Origin: Candidatus Zhuqueibacterota bacterium | GTDB lineage: Bacteria > Zhuqueibacterota > Zhuqueibacteria > Thermofontimicrobiales > Sulfurfontimicrobiaceae | Reading direction: 5' to 3' | NCBI GenBank assembly: GCA_016927835.1 | Contig: JAFGMA010000287.1 | Span: 1 to 63,631, forward strand | Length of the DNA: 63,631 nt | Shown here: positions 52,509 through 60,361 of the stretch, piece after piece | Numbering within the stretch: the first letter of the stretch is position 1 | Layout: every line of letters begins with the position of its first letter | Notes under the pieces: generated by a model | Told to the model about the DNA's origin: nothing | The model's database searches: none | What the model saw: only the letters and a program-made list of their open reading frames with translations | Program-made: the position numbers and the translations under genes

Positions 52509-52536
52509 ACGGTGATGGTTGTGTTTCCGTTTACAA
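52509..52536 (-). promoter_or_regulatory. Candidate ECF-type promoter of the sigma operon
   Basis: On the minus strand TGTAAAC (52530-52536), 17 bases, CGTC (52509-52512). The pattern of a TGTAAC- or TGAAAC-like -35 with CGTC at -10 is typical of many ECF sigma factors. TGTAAAC also forms a 7-bp inverted repeat with a second copy at 52559-52565. It lies about 54 bases before the sigma start codon. Confidence 0.55.
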
Positions 52537-52658
52537 TTATTTCGCTTTGCGCGATGCTGTAAACCAAAATCTGGAATTAAATAATCACCTCTCTTTTGAT
52601 ATAAAAAATATTTACAAAATGCAACTGTTTTGCTTGTAAATCATATAAAATTTATTTC

Positions 52659-52687
52659 TTGATTTTTATAATTTGAATCTGTATATT
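52659..52687 (+). promoter_or_regulatory. Candidate promoter of the alpha/beta hydrolase gene
   Basis: TTGATT (52659-52664), 17 bases, TATATT (52682-52687), about 65 bases before the start codon. Confidence 0.5.
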
Positions 52688-52752
52688 AAATGATACTTAC
52701 TATAACCGATTGAAAATTAATCTTATAGCCTTATTACACTTTCGGAGGGATG

Positions 52753-53589
52753 ATGGGAAAAACAATCCATAAAGAAGGAAAAATGAGAGGTATCGAAGGC
52801 ACCTCGCTTTTTTACCAGACCTGGCAGCCGGAAAAAATATCCCGGATTTTCTGCGTGGCGCATGGTGTCGGGGAGCACAGCGGACGCTATATGAATCTGG
52901 TTCATTATTTTTTGCCGCTGAATTATGCGGTTTACGCGCTCGATCACCGCGGGCACGGGCGCTCCGGCGGGCAGCGGGGACACGTCAAGCAATTCAGCCA
53001 TTATGTTGATGATTTCCGTATTTTTGTCCAACTGGTCAAAGAGGCGCATCCCGGCATAGACATATTCATCGTCGGGCACAGTATGGGCGGGCTGATCGCC
53101 CTGGCTTACTGCCTGGAATATCCGGCGACACTCAAAGGCGCGATCATTTCATCACCCGGTCTGGCGATTAAAGTGAAAGTTCCGGCAATCAAGCAGGCTG
53201 CTGGTAAGCTCTGTTCGAGCATCCTGCCCTGGCTGGCGATGGCAAACGGCTTGCCCGTGGAAGCATTATCGCATGATAAAGATGTCATTGAACAATACAA
53301 GGCAGATCCGCTCGTACACGACCGGGTTACCGCACGCTGGTTCACTGAATTCTTAGCTACCCAGGATTATGTCCTCGACAGTGCGAAACGATTTAAATTG
53401 CCGGTGCTCATTATGCACGCCGGCGAGGATGGATTAGCTGATCCGGATGGCAGCCGGTTGTTTTATAAAAAGCTTCAAATCGAAGACAAAGAGTTGAAGA
53501 TTTACGAGGGATTTTACCACGAATTATTCAATGAAATCTCGAAATCGAAAGTATTCGATGACATGAAAGCGTGGTTGGAGCGACATTAA
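52753..53589 (+). CDS. Alpha/beta hydrolase, monoacylglycerol-lipase-like
   Basis: A 278-residue serine hydrolase close to monoglyceride lipase/PldB lysophospholipase. Visible: AHGVGEHSGRY (oxyanion-hole motif), YALDHRGHGRSGGQRGHV, nucleophile elbow GHSMGG with Ser110, Asp226 in HAGEDGLADP, and catalytic His256 in YHELFNE. No signal peptide, so it is cytosolic or peripheral. GGAGG is best spaced for the ATG at 52753; an ATG at 52750 is too close. It is followed by the GlsB-like and C45 genes. Substrate likely a monoglyceride or lysophospholipid. Confidence 0.88.
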   Translation: MGKTIHKEGKMRGIEGTSLFYQTWQPEKISRIFCVAHGVGEHSGRYMNLVHYFLPLNYAVYALDHRGHGRSGGQRGHVKQFSHYVDDFRIFVQLVKEAHPGIDIFIVGHSMGGLIALAYCLEYPATLKGAIISSPGLAIKVKVPAIKQAAGKLCSSILPWLAMANGLPVEALSHDKDVIEQYKADPLVHDRVTARWFTEFLATQDYVLDSAKRFKLPVLIMHAGEDGLADPDGSRLFYKKLQIEDKELKIYEGFYHELFNEISKSKVFDDMKAWLERH

Positions 53590-53628
53590 CAAGCATTGAG
53601 TAACGCTAACAGCCATAGGGGAGGAAAT

Positions 53629-53913
53629 ATGGTTGCTTTTACCGAATTCAGCCTGGTTTCATTCTTGATTATGTGCCTCATCGCAGCGGTGTGCGGGGCA
53701 ATTGGTTCCGCCATCGCCGGTATCGATTCCAAAGGCTGCATCACCAATATCGTCATTGGCTTGATCGGCGCCATGATCGGGCGCTGGTTGAGTTATCAAA
53801 TTAAGATGCCCGACATTTTATATTATAAAGAAATTCCGATTTTATGGACCATCATCGGCTCCGCATTATTTATCTTCATCATTTCGCTGATCATGGGCAA
53901 TCGCAAACGATGA
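53629..53913 (+). CDS. GlsB/YeaQ/YmgE-type small membrane protein
   Basis: A 94-residue protein of three hydrophobic segments. The Gly-rich core LIAAVCGAIGSAIAGIDSKG and TNIVIGLIGAMIGRWLSYQI match the GlsB/YeaQ/YmgE stress-linked family, though it is slightly longer than usual owing to a hydrophilic loop (KMPDILYYKEI) and a third segment. GGGAGG four bases before ATG 53629 decides the start; the longer frame from 53596 is not supported. It lies between the lipase-like and C45 genes. Confidence 0.72.
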   Translation: MVAFTEFSLVSFLIMCLIAAVCGAIGSAIAGIDSKGCITNIVIGLIGAMIGRWLSYQIKMPDILYYKEIPILWTIIGSALFIFIISLIMGNRKR

Positions 53914-53933
53914 CTATTAACAAAGGAAAAATT

Positions 53934-55184
53934 ATGAAATTATATTCAGTCCGAAAAGGACTTTTGTATTGCGCCGGTTGCATGTTTTTGATTTTTGCAT
54001 TTCTGACAGCCTGCACGTCCGGCGATAAATCGCAGCCGCAATCGGGCAAAATTATAAAAGCCGAGTACACCGAACTAAAAGTAACCGAAAATGGCAGATT
54101 GGAGATCACTGGTTCCGGTGAGGATCAGATTTATGTGCTCACGTTGTGGGGAACACCATATCAAATGGGCAAGGCACATGGCACACTTCTAAAAGACGAA
54201 ATCTTTGAACAGGTTAAAATGCTCATTCGGCTTATGACCGAAAAGATGGAACAGCCGCCGGATATTCTCGATGATATTTTCAAACAAGCACAACCTTTCA
54301 TCCCAACATATTTCATCGAAGAAATGCGCGGAATTGCTGATGGGAGCGGGCTCGAGTTGCAGGATATTATCCGCGCCAATTTAATCGGTGAAGCCAGTGA
54401 ATTCCATTGCAGTCTTTTCGGCGCCTGGGGAAAAGCCACTGCCGCGGATAGCCATCTGTACCAATTGCGCTGCCTCGATTATGAAACGCATGCCAACATA
54501 CAAAAATATCCGGTGATGGTCGTTTACGTGCCGGAGCAGGGACATGCGTTTGCGAACATCACCTGGGCAGGCGTGGTGGGATGCATTTCCGGCATCAGCC
54601 AGGCGCGACTGGCGATCAGCGAGATCGGCGACGATTATGATGCACCCAATGACACATTCGCAGGGATCCCGTTCATGTTTCTGCTGCGCGATGTGCTGCA
54701 ATTCGACAAAAGCCTGGATGATGCGATCTCACGCATTCAAAACGCTCCTCGAACGACGTCACTAATGTATGGAGTCGGGGATGGCGAAATGGGACAACTG
54801 CGGGGTTTTCAGACGTCTCACACCTTATGCAATGTTTTCGATCCAGACAACCTGGAGCCGCTGACCGATGCACACAAGCGGATTGAGGATGTCGTCTATT
54901 GGGGAATGAGTTGGAATGTGCCCAGATATGACGGACCACTGCATGATAAGCTTGTCGAATATTACGGAAAGATCAATGCCGAAAACACCATCAATGATAT
55001 TATCACTTCAGTGGGAACGGGCAATCTGCAAACGGTGGTTTACGATTTAACAGCCATGAAAATCTGGATTGCCAATGCGCGCGCGGATCATGAATCGGGT
55101 CCCCTCGAAGCCTATAACCGGCAATTCGTTGAATTCGATATGAACGCGCTATTCAAAAAGGCAAGCGAATCAGCGGGCAATTAA
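53934..55184 (+). CDS. C45-family (acyl-CoA:6-APA acyltransferase-like) lipoprotein
   Basis: A 416-residue predicted lipoprotein: signal peptide CAGCMFLIFAFLTAC with lipobox LTAC (Cys27). The mature part is an Ntn-hydrolase of the C45 family, related to penicillin acyltransferase and choloylglycine-type amidases. It contains GTPYQMGKAHGTLL, EEMRGIADGSGLELQDIIRA, and the expected nucleophile Cys159 (EASEFHCSLFGAW) that would be exposed after self-cleavage. QLRCLDYETH and NITWAGVVGCISGIS also fit. Likely cleaves an amide or N-acyl bond at the cell surface. AAAGGA lies before the ATG; a longer frame from 53844 overlaps the GlsB-like gene and is rejected. Confidence 0.8.
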   Translation: MKLYSVRKGLLYCAGCMFLIFAFLTACTSGDKSQPQSGKIIKAEYTELKVTENGRLEITGSGEDQIYVLTLWGTPYQMGKAHGTLLKDEIFEQVKMLIRLMTEKMEQPPDILDDIFKQAQPFIPTYFIEEMRGIADGSGLELQDIIRANLIGEASEFHCSLFGAWGKATAADSHLYQLRCLDYETHANIQKYPVMVVYVPEQGHAFANITWAGVVGCISGISQARLAISEIGDDYDAPNDTFAGIPFMFLLRDVLQFDKSLDDAISRIQNAPRTTSLMYGVGDGEMGQLRGFQTSHTLCNVFDPDNLEPLTDAHKRIEDVVYWGMSWNVPRYDGPLHDKLVEYYGKINAENTINDIITSVGTGNLQTVVYDLTAMKIWIANARADHESGPLEAYNRQFVEFDMNALFKKASESAGN

Positions 55185-55309
55185 TGCAGGGGAAATGGGT
55201 AAGGTAATCTCTTGCGATAATTGAATCTTGTGTTCAAGTGCTGTATTCCGTGAATCCGGGAAATATGCTGCTCGCAAAAGGTTACCTCCTGCACAAATAG
55301 AATAAGATG

Positions 55310-55340
55310 CTTAAAATAAAAGTCGCCTTCCGGGGGAGGC
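55310..55340 (-). terminator. Possible terminator after the subtilase
   Basis: On the minus strand GCCTCCC/GGAAGGC (one G-U pair) is followed by GACTTTTATTTT. It lies about 80 bases beyond the subtilase stop. The T run is interrupted, so confidence is moderate. Confidence 0.4.
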
Positions 55341-55420
55341 TGTAACATCATGTCAAAATATCCGCATCACCCAATATTCAAAAAATATTCAATTCAGCAT
55401 ACGGTTCACTCGGTTCCCTG

Positions 55421-58400
55421 CTATCTCAACAATATCATTTTTCGCGACTCAACGTATCCATCCGTTTTCAAGGTATAAAAATAAATTCCGCTGGGAACGA
55501 TTTGATTGTACTCATTCTGCCCCTTCCACTGAACGGAATGGAATCCGGCAGGTCTTTTGCCATCGATCAATTTAATGATTTCCTGTCCGAGCTGGTTGAA
55601 AACAGATAATCTCACCTGCGATTCAACCGGCAAGGCGAATCGGATTTCAGTTTCAGGATTGAAGGGATTCGGGTAATTTTGCAGCAATTCAAAATCAGCC
55701 GGTTTCTGCTTCGAAGTCGGGTATGTCTCCACATCAGAAAGCACCGAAAAAATCGCGCGCAAGATAGGAAATCCAATCGCTTCCGGTGATGTCCAGAAGT
55801 CGTAATGCTCATACCACGCATTTTGATAGCGATAAAAAACAATATTATGTGGGATATTTTGCGTTTCATCAAACAAAACAGATGAGCTGTCTTTATCAAC
55901 GTATTCAATCCCGATGAATAATCCCTCATTCCTGTGGGTCACGATTCCAAGGCTGCCGAGTTGTATTTCCGCCCAGTTGGGGTAAAACTGGTTTTGGTTG
56001 AGAATGATGGCACCAGTGCTTCCCAGTTCAGCGCCGACTTTGCCATCGGCACCGGCTCGATTTACGTGCACCTTCACCGATGTTTGCCCGGTTTTCACAA
56101 GTTGATAATCATAATAGTGAAATCTGACACCTTCAAGCGTATAGGTATAGAATTCCAACTCAGGGACGAATTTGGTAGCGACGATATGATTTCTGGGCAA
56201 TTTTCCATAAGTATTTGGCACACCGTTATCCCATTGGAATTCATAATACAGGATTTCACCGCCGCTCGTTTTCGCCGAAACACGATTTGACGGGGCACTT
56301 TCGCCATCCGGATCGCTGTAAAGCGCGGTTACATAATACCAGTAGGTTTGACCGGGTGTCACAGCGGCATCTTCATAGGAGCGCGTAACGACTTGCGATG
56401 CGATCTTCGTAAAACTGCCGTACTGACTATCGCTGCGATAGACATTGAATCCGGTTAATCCGGCAAATTTTGAAAATCCGGTTTGCTGCAAATTAATTTG
56501 ATGCGACTGCTGTTTGACTGACTCATCTTTCACAAAATCGGAATGTTGCCGTTCGCCGGGATCGAAGTCTGCGACAGCCAGTTCAGCTTCATACGTGTTT
56601 GCCAGCGCAGCAGATGAGGGAGGATTTTGCCAGGTCAATCGAATCGAGATCTCATTGCCCGTCGCCTGGAGTGCTTGTGGCGCAGAAAAATTGCGCGTAT
56701 CTGTAATCTGGTCGCATGCGGCAAGTACATCCAATTTGCCATATCCCCAGGCATTATTTTTTGTACTCCCCGTATAGGCATCTTTTTTTGCGCCATTGGT
56801 AAGCGCATCCTTTATCTGCTGCGCATCGAGAGTCGAATTTTTCGCAAACATCAATGCCACCGCACCTGTGACGAACGGCGCTGCCATGCTGGTTCCCTGC
56901 AAAATTGCGTGCTTATTATCCTGGAAAACCAGCGTATTGATCGGGTAACCCAATTGTGACACGTTAAATATGGAATATTCACCGGTTACCGGAGCCTGGG
57001 ATGAAAAGGCGGAGCCAATCTGGTGACCGGGTGCTGTAATTTCAGGTTTGAGCCGATTATCGCGCGTGGGACCCGGACTCGAATATTCCGCCAAATCACC
57101 ATAAGATTTATTGGACCAGCCGAGGAAGGTTTGGTTTCTCGTTACGCCGTCAAGATCAACCCATTGGGTTTTGGTGACATACGCGCCAACGGTGATAACA
57201 TTGTTTGCAGTGCCGGGTATTTGAACGATTCGCGAATTATCGACATTTGACGTAAATTCAGCGCCAAACGAGGCACTGGCGAGCCACATATCAAACATCC
57301 CCGATGTACCTGCCATTTTAATTTTCCACGTACCGGGCGCCGGTCGCTGGCTTTCGGCATAATCGATAATAAGCAGTTCAATATGCCCATCCCCATTATT
57401 CGGATCGAGACCGCCCCACGCATTATCGATGATAATGGTGCCTTCGCTGGTTTCTTCGGCGAGGTACGATCCGCTGGCAACAGGACCGTAGGTTGCACCC
57501 TGGGGCGTTGTAATCGCTATCGATTGGGAAGCCGAACCATCGTACCAGATATCGAGCAAAGCATAATCATTCTGGGCACCCGCCTGCGCGGTATAGCTGG
57601 TGATGAACAGGTTGGTTGTAATTGAACTGGTGCTGCTGCTCAATGCGCCGCTTGAATGCAAATTGCTCCCATTTGAATTACCGGCTGCAGCGACAATTGC
57701 TTTGCCCGGTTTGCCAGAGCCAACGAGTGCATCAATTGCCTGCTCTTCGAGACTGCTGCCGTCGTGTGCGCCGCTATGTGAGCCCAGGCTGATGTTGATC
57801 ACATAAGGCTGCCCCAGTTCCGAAGCAACACTATCCACAAAATGAATCGCGTTAACTTCATCGAAAGAGGAGAATGATCCGAGGTCAGTACGGCTGGCTT
57901 TGATGACGACCAGATCAGCGCTCCGGGCAACTCCTGCATAAGTTCCCGCCGGAATCCCGTTGCCTGTGCCCCGACCGTTACCGGCAGCAATTCCGGCAAC
58001 ATGGGAACCGTGCCCGTTGCGGTCGGCTTCGCTCACGGTTCCGGTACCACCCAGCGCCTGGTTAATTTCAGCCTCGGTAAATAGCGTACCGCCATACGAA
58101 TCAGGTCCATCCAGCTTGCCATCGCCATTCGTGTCACCGGGTTCGCTGAAATCCAGCAGGTATTTAATGCGAGTTGAGCCATCCACATTTCTGAAATCGC
58201 CATGCCGCCAGTCGATACCGGAATCGATAATGCCGATAATGGCGCCGGCTCCGCCATTCAGACTGTGCTGGGACTGTGCAGTCAGCGCACCGGTTTCGGG
58301 CACGCTGACATCATTCGACGGTTTTATTTTTTTTGCAGCTTCAACATAAACGAGATCATCCAACTGAGTGAGTTCTTGTAGCCGATCCGGTTTGATATAG

Positions 58401-58696
58401 CCGCTGTAGATGTTGCCGATTCGTGACTGCACCGCAAATCCAGCCCGGCGAAGTTCATCCGGTGTTCCGTTGTGCTTGACCAGTAGGCATAAATTGTATT
58501 CCGAAAACATCATCCCGTCAACACGCAAAATTCCCATCTGGTGACTAACCAGGGTTGGCGAAACGAGTAATCGTCTCAAAGCCGGATCGAGTTTGCTGCG
58601 CTCAGTTTGGCTCAAAGGATTGCCAAAGCCAATTACATTACAAGCTAAAACCGCGATAACAAGAACGCGATAAATGGTTTTCATTTTCATATTCAT
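55421..58696 (-). CDS. Secreted subtilisin-like protease with C-terminal sorting domain
   Basis: A 1091-residue exported S8 peptidase. Signal peptide (VLVIAVLACNVIGF), an inhibitor-like propeptide (residues about 50-140), then the catalytic domain: Asp158 in GIIDSGID, His229 in NGHGSHVAG, oxyanion Asn340 in AAGNSNG and Ser603 in GTSMAAP, with a PPC-like insertion. A fibronectin type III domain (about 680-820) follows, then a beta domain, and finally a C-terminal NYPNPFNPETEIRF-type sorting/FlgD-like domain ending ESRKMILLR. The sorting domain points to a type IX secretion or similar outer-membrane export route. GGAGC lies before the start. Confidence 0.93.
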   Translation of the reverse strand: MNMKMKTIYRVLVIAVLACNVIGFGNPLSQTERSKLDPALRRLLVSPTLVSHQMGILRVDGMMFSEYNLCLLVKHNGTPDELRRAGFAVQSRIGNIYSGYIKPDRLQELTQLDDLVYVEAAKKIKPSNDVSVPETGALTAQSQHSLNGGAGAIIGIIDSGIDWRHGDFRNVDGSTRIKYLLDFSEPGDTNGDGKLDGPDSYGGTLFTEAEINQALGGTGTVSEADRNGHGSHVAGIAAGNGRGTGNGIPAGTYAGVARSADLVVIKASRTDLGSFSSFDEVNAIHFVDSVASELGQPYVINISLGSHSGAHDGSSLEEQAIDALVGSGKPGKAIVAAAGNSNGSNLHSSGALSSSTSSITTNLFITSYTAQAGAQNDYALLDIWYDGSASQSIAITTPQGATYGPVASGSYLAEETSEGTIIIDNAWGGLDPNNGDGHIELLIIDYAESQRPAPGTWKIKMAGTSGMFDMWLASASFGAEFTSNVDNSRIVQIPGTANNVITVGAYVTKTQWVDLDGVTRNQTFLGWSNKSYGDLAEYSSPGPTRDNRLKPEITAPGHQIGSAFSSQAPVTGEYSIFNVSQLGYPINTLVFQDNKHAILQGTSMAAPFVTGAVALMFAKNSTLDAQQIKDALTNGAKKDAYTGSTKNNAWGYGKLDVLAACDQITDTRNFSAPQALQATGNEISIRLTWQNPPSSAALANTYEAELAVADFDPGERQHSDFVKDESVKQQSHQINLQQTGFSKFAGLTGFNVYRSDSQYGSFTKIASQVVTRSYEDAAVTPGQTYWYYVTALYSDPDGESAPSNRVSAKTSGGEILYYEFQWDNGVPNTYGKLPRNHIVATKFVPELEFYTYTLEGVRFHYYDYQLVKTGQTSVKVHVNRAGADGKVGAELGSTGAIILNQNQFYPNWAEIQLGSLGIVTHRNEGLFIGIEYVDKDSSSVLFDETQNIPHNIVFYRYQNAWYEHYDFWTSPEAIGFPILRAIFSVLSDVETYPTSKQKPADFELLQNYPNPFNPETEIRFALPVESQVRLSVFNQLGQEIIKLIDGKRPAGFHSVQWKGQNEYNQIVPSGIYFYTLKTDGYVESRKMILLR

Positions 58697-58951
58697 TATT
58701 TCTTGCTCCGATTATTTGAATTTGACTGGTAATTAAAGGGAAAGCATCTGAGCGAAGTCATACCGAAAATTTCATTCAGGTCGAGAACATTCAAGCGGAA
58801 TACAAACACTTCGAACGGTTTTAAAGAAATTTCCCGCGCTCCTGATCCGGCATAGAAAAACGCCTGACTGACGCAGTCGTTGGTGGCAAAGCCCGTTTTT
58901 AAGACAGGCGCTGGTTATTATAGCGGGGGCAAAGAATGTACCGGCAAGTGG

Positions 58952-59419
58952 TTATCGGTTAATTTTTCTGCGATTCAAATGATTGCCTGTGCGCAAAACT
59001 TTTATTTTCGACCGATTCGAGCGCGTTCGATATAAAATAAGAAACGAAACGAAAAATACGATAGAATAATTGGCGAACAGGATCCATAAAATCGGATTAC
59101 CGGAATTGATAATTGAGCCGGAATACGTCACCCGATCACTTCTGCGGGAGCCGGGTGATGCCGTTGCTTTGAGAGTGAGCGATTTTAACTTTGAAATAGG
59201 TATAAGTTTCCTGGCAGAAGCGATCAGCGATAACGGATTATCAGTCGCCTGAAGAATTTTTATGATTGGGTGAATACTTGCACGATGGCAAGTTTGAAAA
59301 ACAAACGTTGAACCAGCTTCCAGCTTCAAATTGCTGCCGGAAAATGCCGGAGTCAAGCTGCAAAACACGAGCGTTATCGTTAGAAGTACCGCCAGGGTAC
59401 TTATGCGTAATTTATTCAT
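58952..59419 (-). CDS. Small exported/membrane protein with DUF11-like segment
   Basis: A 155-residue protein. Signal sequence (RISTLAVLLTITLVFCSLTP), a basic middle, then SLTLKATASPGSRRSDRVTY and SGSIINSGN, which recall a single DUF11-type repeat, and a C-terminal transmembrane segment (LWILFANYSIVFFVSFLILY) followed by a basic tail (RTRSNRSKIK). The signal-domain-TM-basic layout is like surface proteins that are sorted or held by their C terminus, but it is small. AAGGATATAAAA precedes the ATG. It could be a remnant of a larger adhesin. Family assignment uncertain. Confidence 0.5.
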   Translation of the reverse strand: MNKLRISTLAVLLTITLVFCSLTPAFSGSNLKLEAGSTFVFQTCHRASIHPIIKILQATDNPLSLIASARKLIPISKLKSLTLKATASPGSRRSDRVTYSGSIINSGNPILWILFANYSIVFFVSFLILYRTRSNRSKIKVLRTGNHLNRRKINR

Positions 59420-59450
59420 TTTTATATCCTTGTAATATTATGTACTGATT

Positions 59451-60140
59451 TTAGAGCAAACCGCTGTCCGAAAAACTGAAGTACGAATCTTTTCCGATGA
59501 TGAGATGATCGACCACCTTGATTCCTACTAAATCGCACGCCATCCTCAAACGCGCGGTCACCTGCTTATCCTCATTCGATGGTTTGGGATCGCCACTCGG
59601 ATGATTGTGAACGAAAATAACGGATGCAGCAGAATTGTTGACGGCATCTTTTACGATTTCGCGTGGCGAAACCAGGCTTTCGGTCAGGCTGCCTTCGAAG
59701 ACTGTTTTATCGAGGATCAGGTGATTTCGGCTATTCAGCAATAAAATCCTGAATACCTCGCGCGCGCTGTCACGCAGGTGCGGTTTCATTAAATGATAAA
59801 CGTCTTCGCTGGAGGTAATCCGCTGTGTTACGCCTGACTTTTCGATAAACAGCCTTTTACCGATCTCCAGAGCAGCCTTGAGCATCGCCGCTTTAGCAGG
59901 ACCGACACCGTTTATCTCACACAATTCCGGAATGGTGCACTGATCGAGTCCCCGCCAGCCTTTGAATTTTTTCAAAGCATAACGTGCCAAATCGATGGCA
60001 GTATCTTCGACGCCCCCTGTTCGCAATAAAATCGCCAGAATTTCGACATCAGAAAGTTTATCCGCCCCGAGCCGGATCAGGCGTTCCCTCGGGCGATCGT
60101 CTTCCGGCCAATCGGTTATCTTCGACGCGTATCGAGCCAT
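59451..60140 (-). CDS. radC: RadC/MPN-type JAB domain protein
   Basis: A 229-residue RadC family protein. N-terminal helix-hairpin-helix region (DQCTIPELCEINGVGPAKAA) and the JAMM metal motif FVHNHPSGDPKPSNED in the MPN domain, preceded by LLNSRNHLILDKTVFEGSLT. Traditionally annotated as DNA repair protein RadC, though its biochemical role is unsettled. Full length for the family. The start has no clear ribosome binding site. It is flanked by the DUF11-like gene and a hairpin element. Confidence 0.93.
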   Translation of the reverse strand: MARYASKITDWPEDDRPRERLIRLGADKLSDVEILAILLRTGGVEDTAIDLARYALKKFKGWRGLDQCTIPELCEINGVGPAKAAMLKAALEIGKRLFIEKSGVTQRITSSEDVYHLMKPHLRDSAREVFRILLLNSRNHLILDKTVFEGSLTESLVSPREIVKDAVNNSAASVIFVHNHPSGDPKPSNEDKQVTARLRMACDLVGIKVVDHLIIGKDSYFSFSDSGLL

Positions 60141-60279
60141 AATGATAGATGCTATTGCTAAATTAGGTAAAAGGTTCGTTCACTCTTCGCAAGTATCCTA
60201 CTCCAACATGCCGCATGCATGCCGCGTCATAGCAATTTTTTTATAGCGCTCCTTGGATTTTTTTAAGTCTGCCTCTAAA

Positions 60280-60319
60280 CCAGGTTCCCGAATGCCAGGC
60301 TGGAAACCAGGGAACATGG
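60280..60319. repeat. REP-like palindrome between radC and the secreted protein
   Basis: CCAGGTTCCC (60280-60289) pairs with GGGAACATGG (60310-60319), one mismatch, with a second inner palindrome GCCAGGCTGG. The core resembles intergenic palindromes of the CCAGGTTCCC...GGGAACC type that recur in many bacterial genomes; only one copy was spotted in the window. Confidence 0.5.
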
Positions 60320-60361
60320 CAACCCACCATACCTGAGGGGGCTACTCCTGTGCCGTCATTT

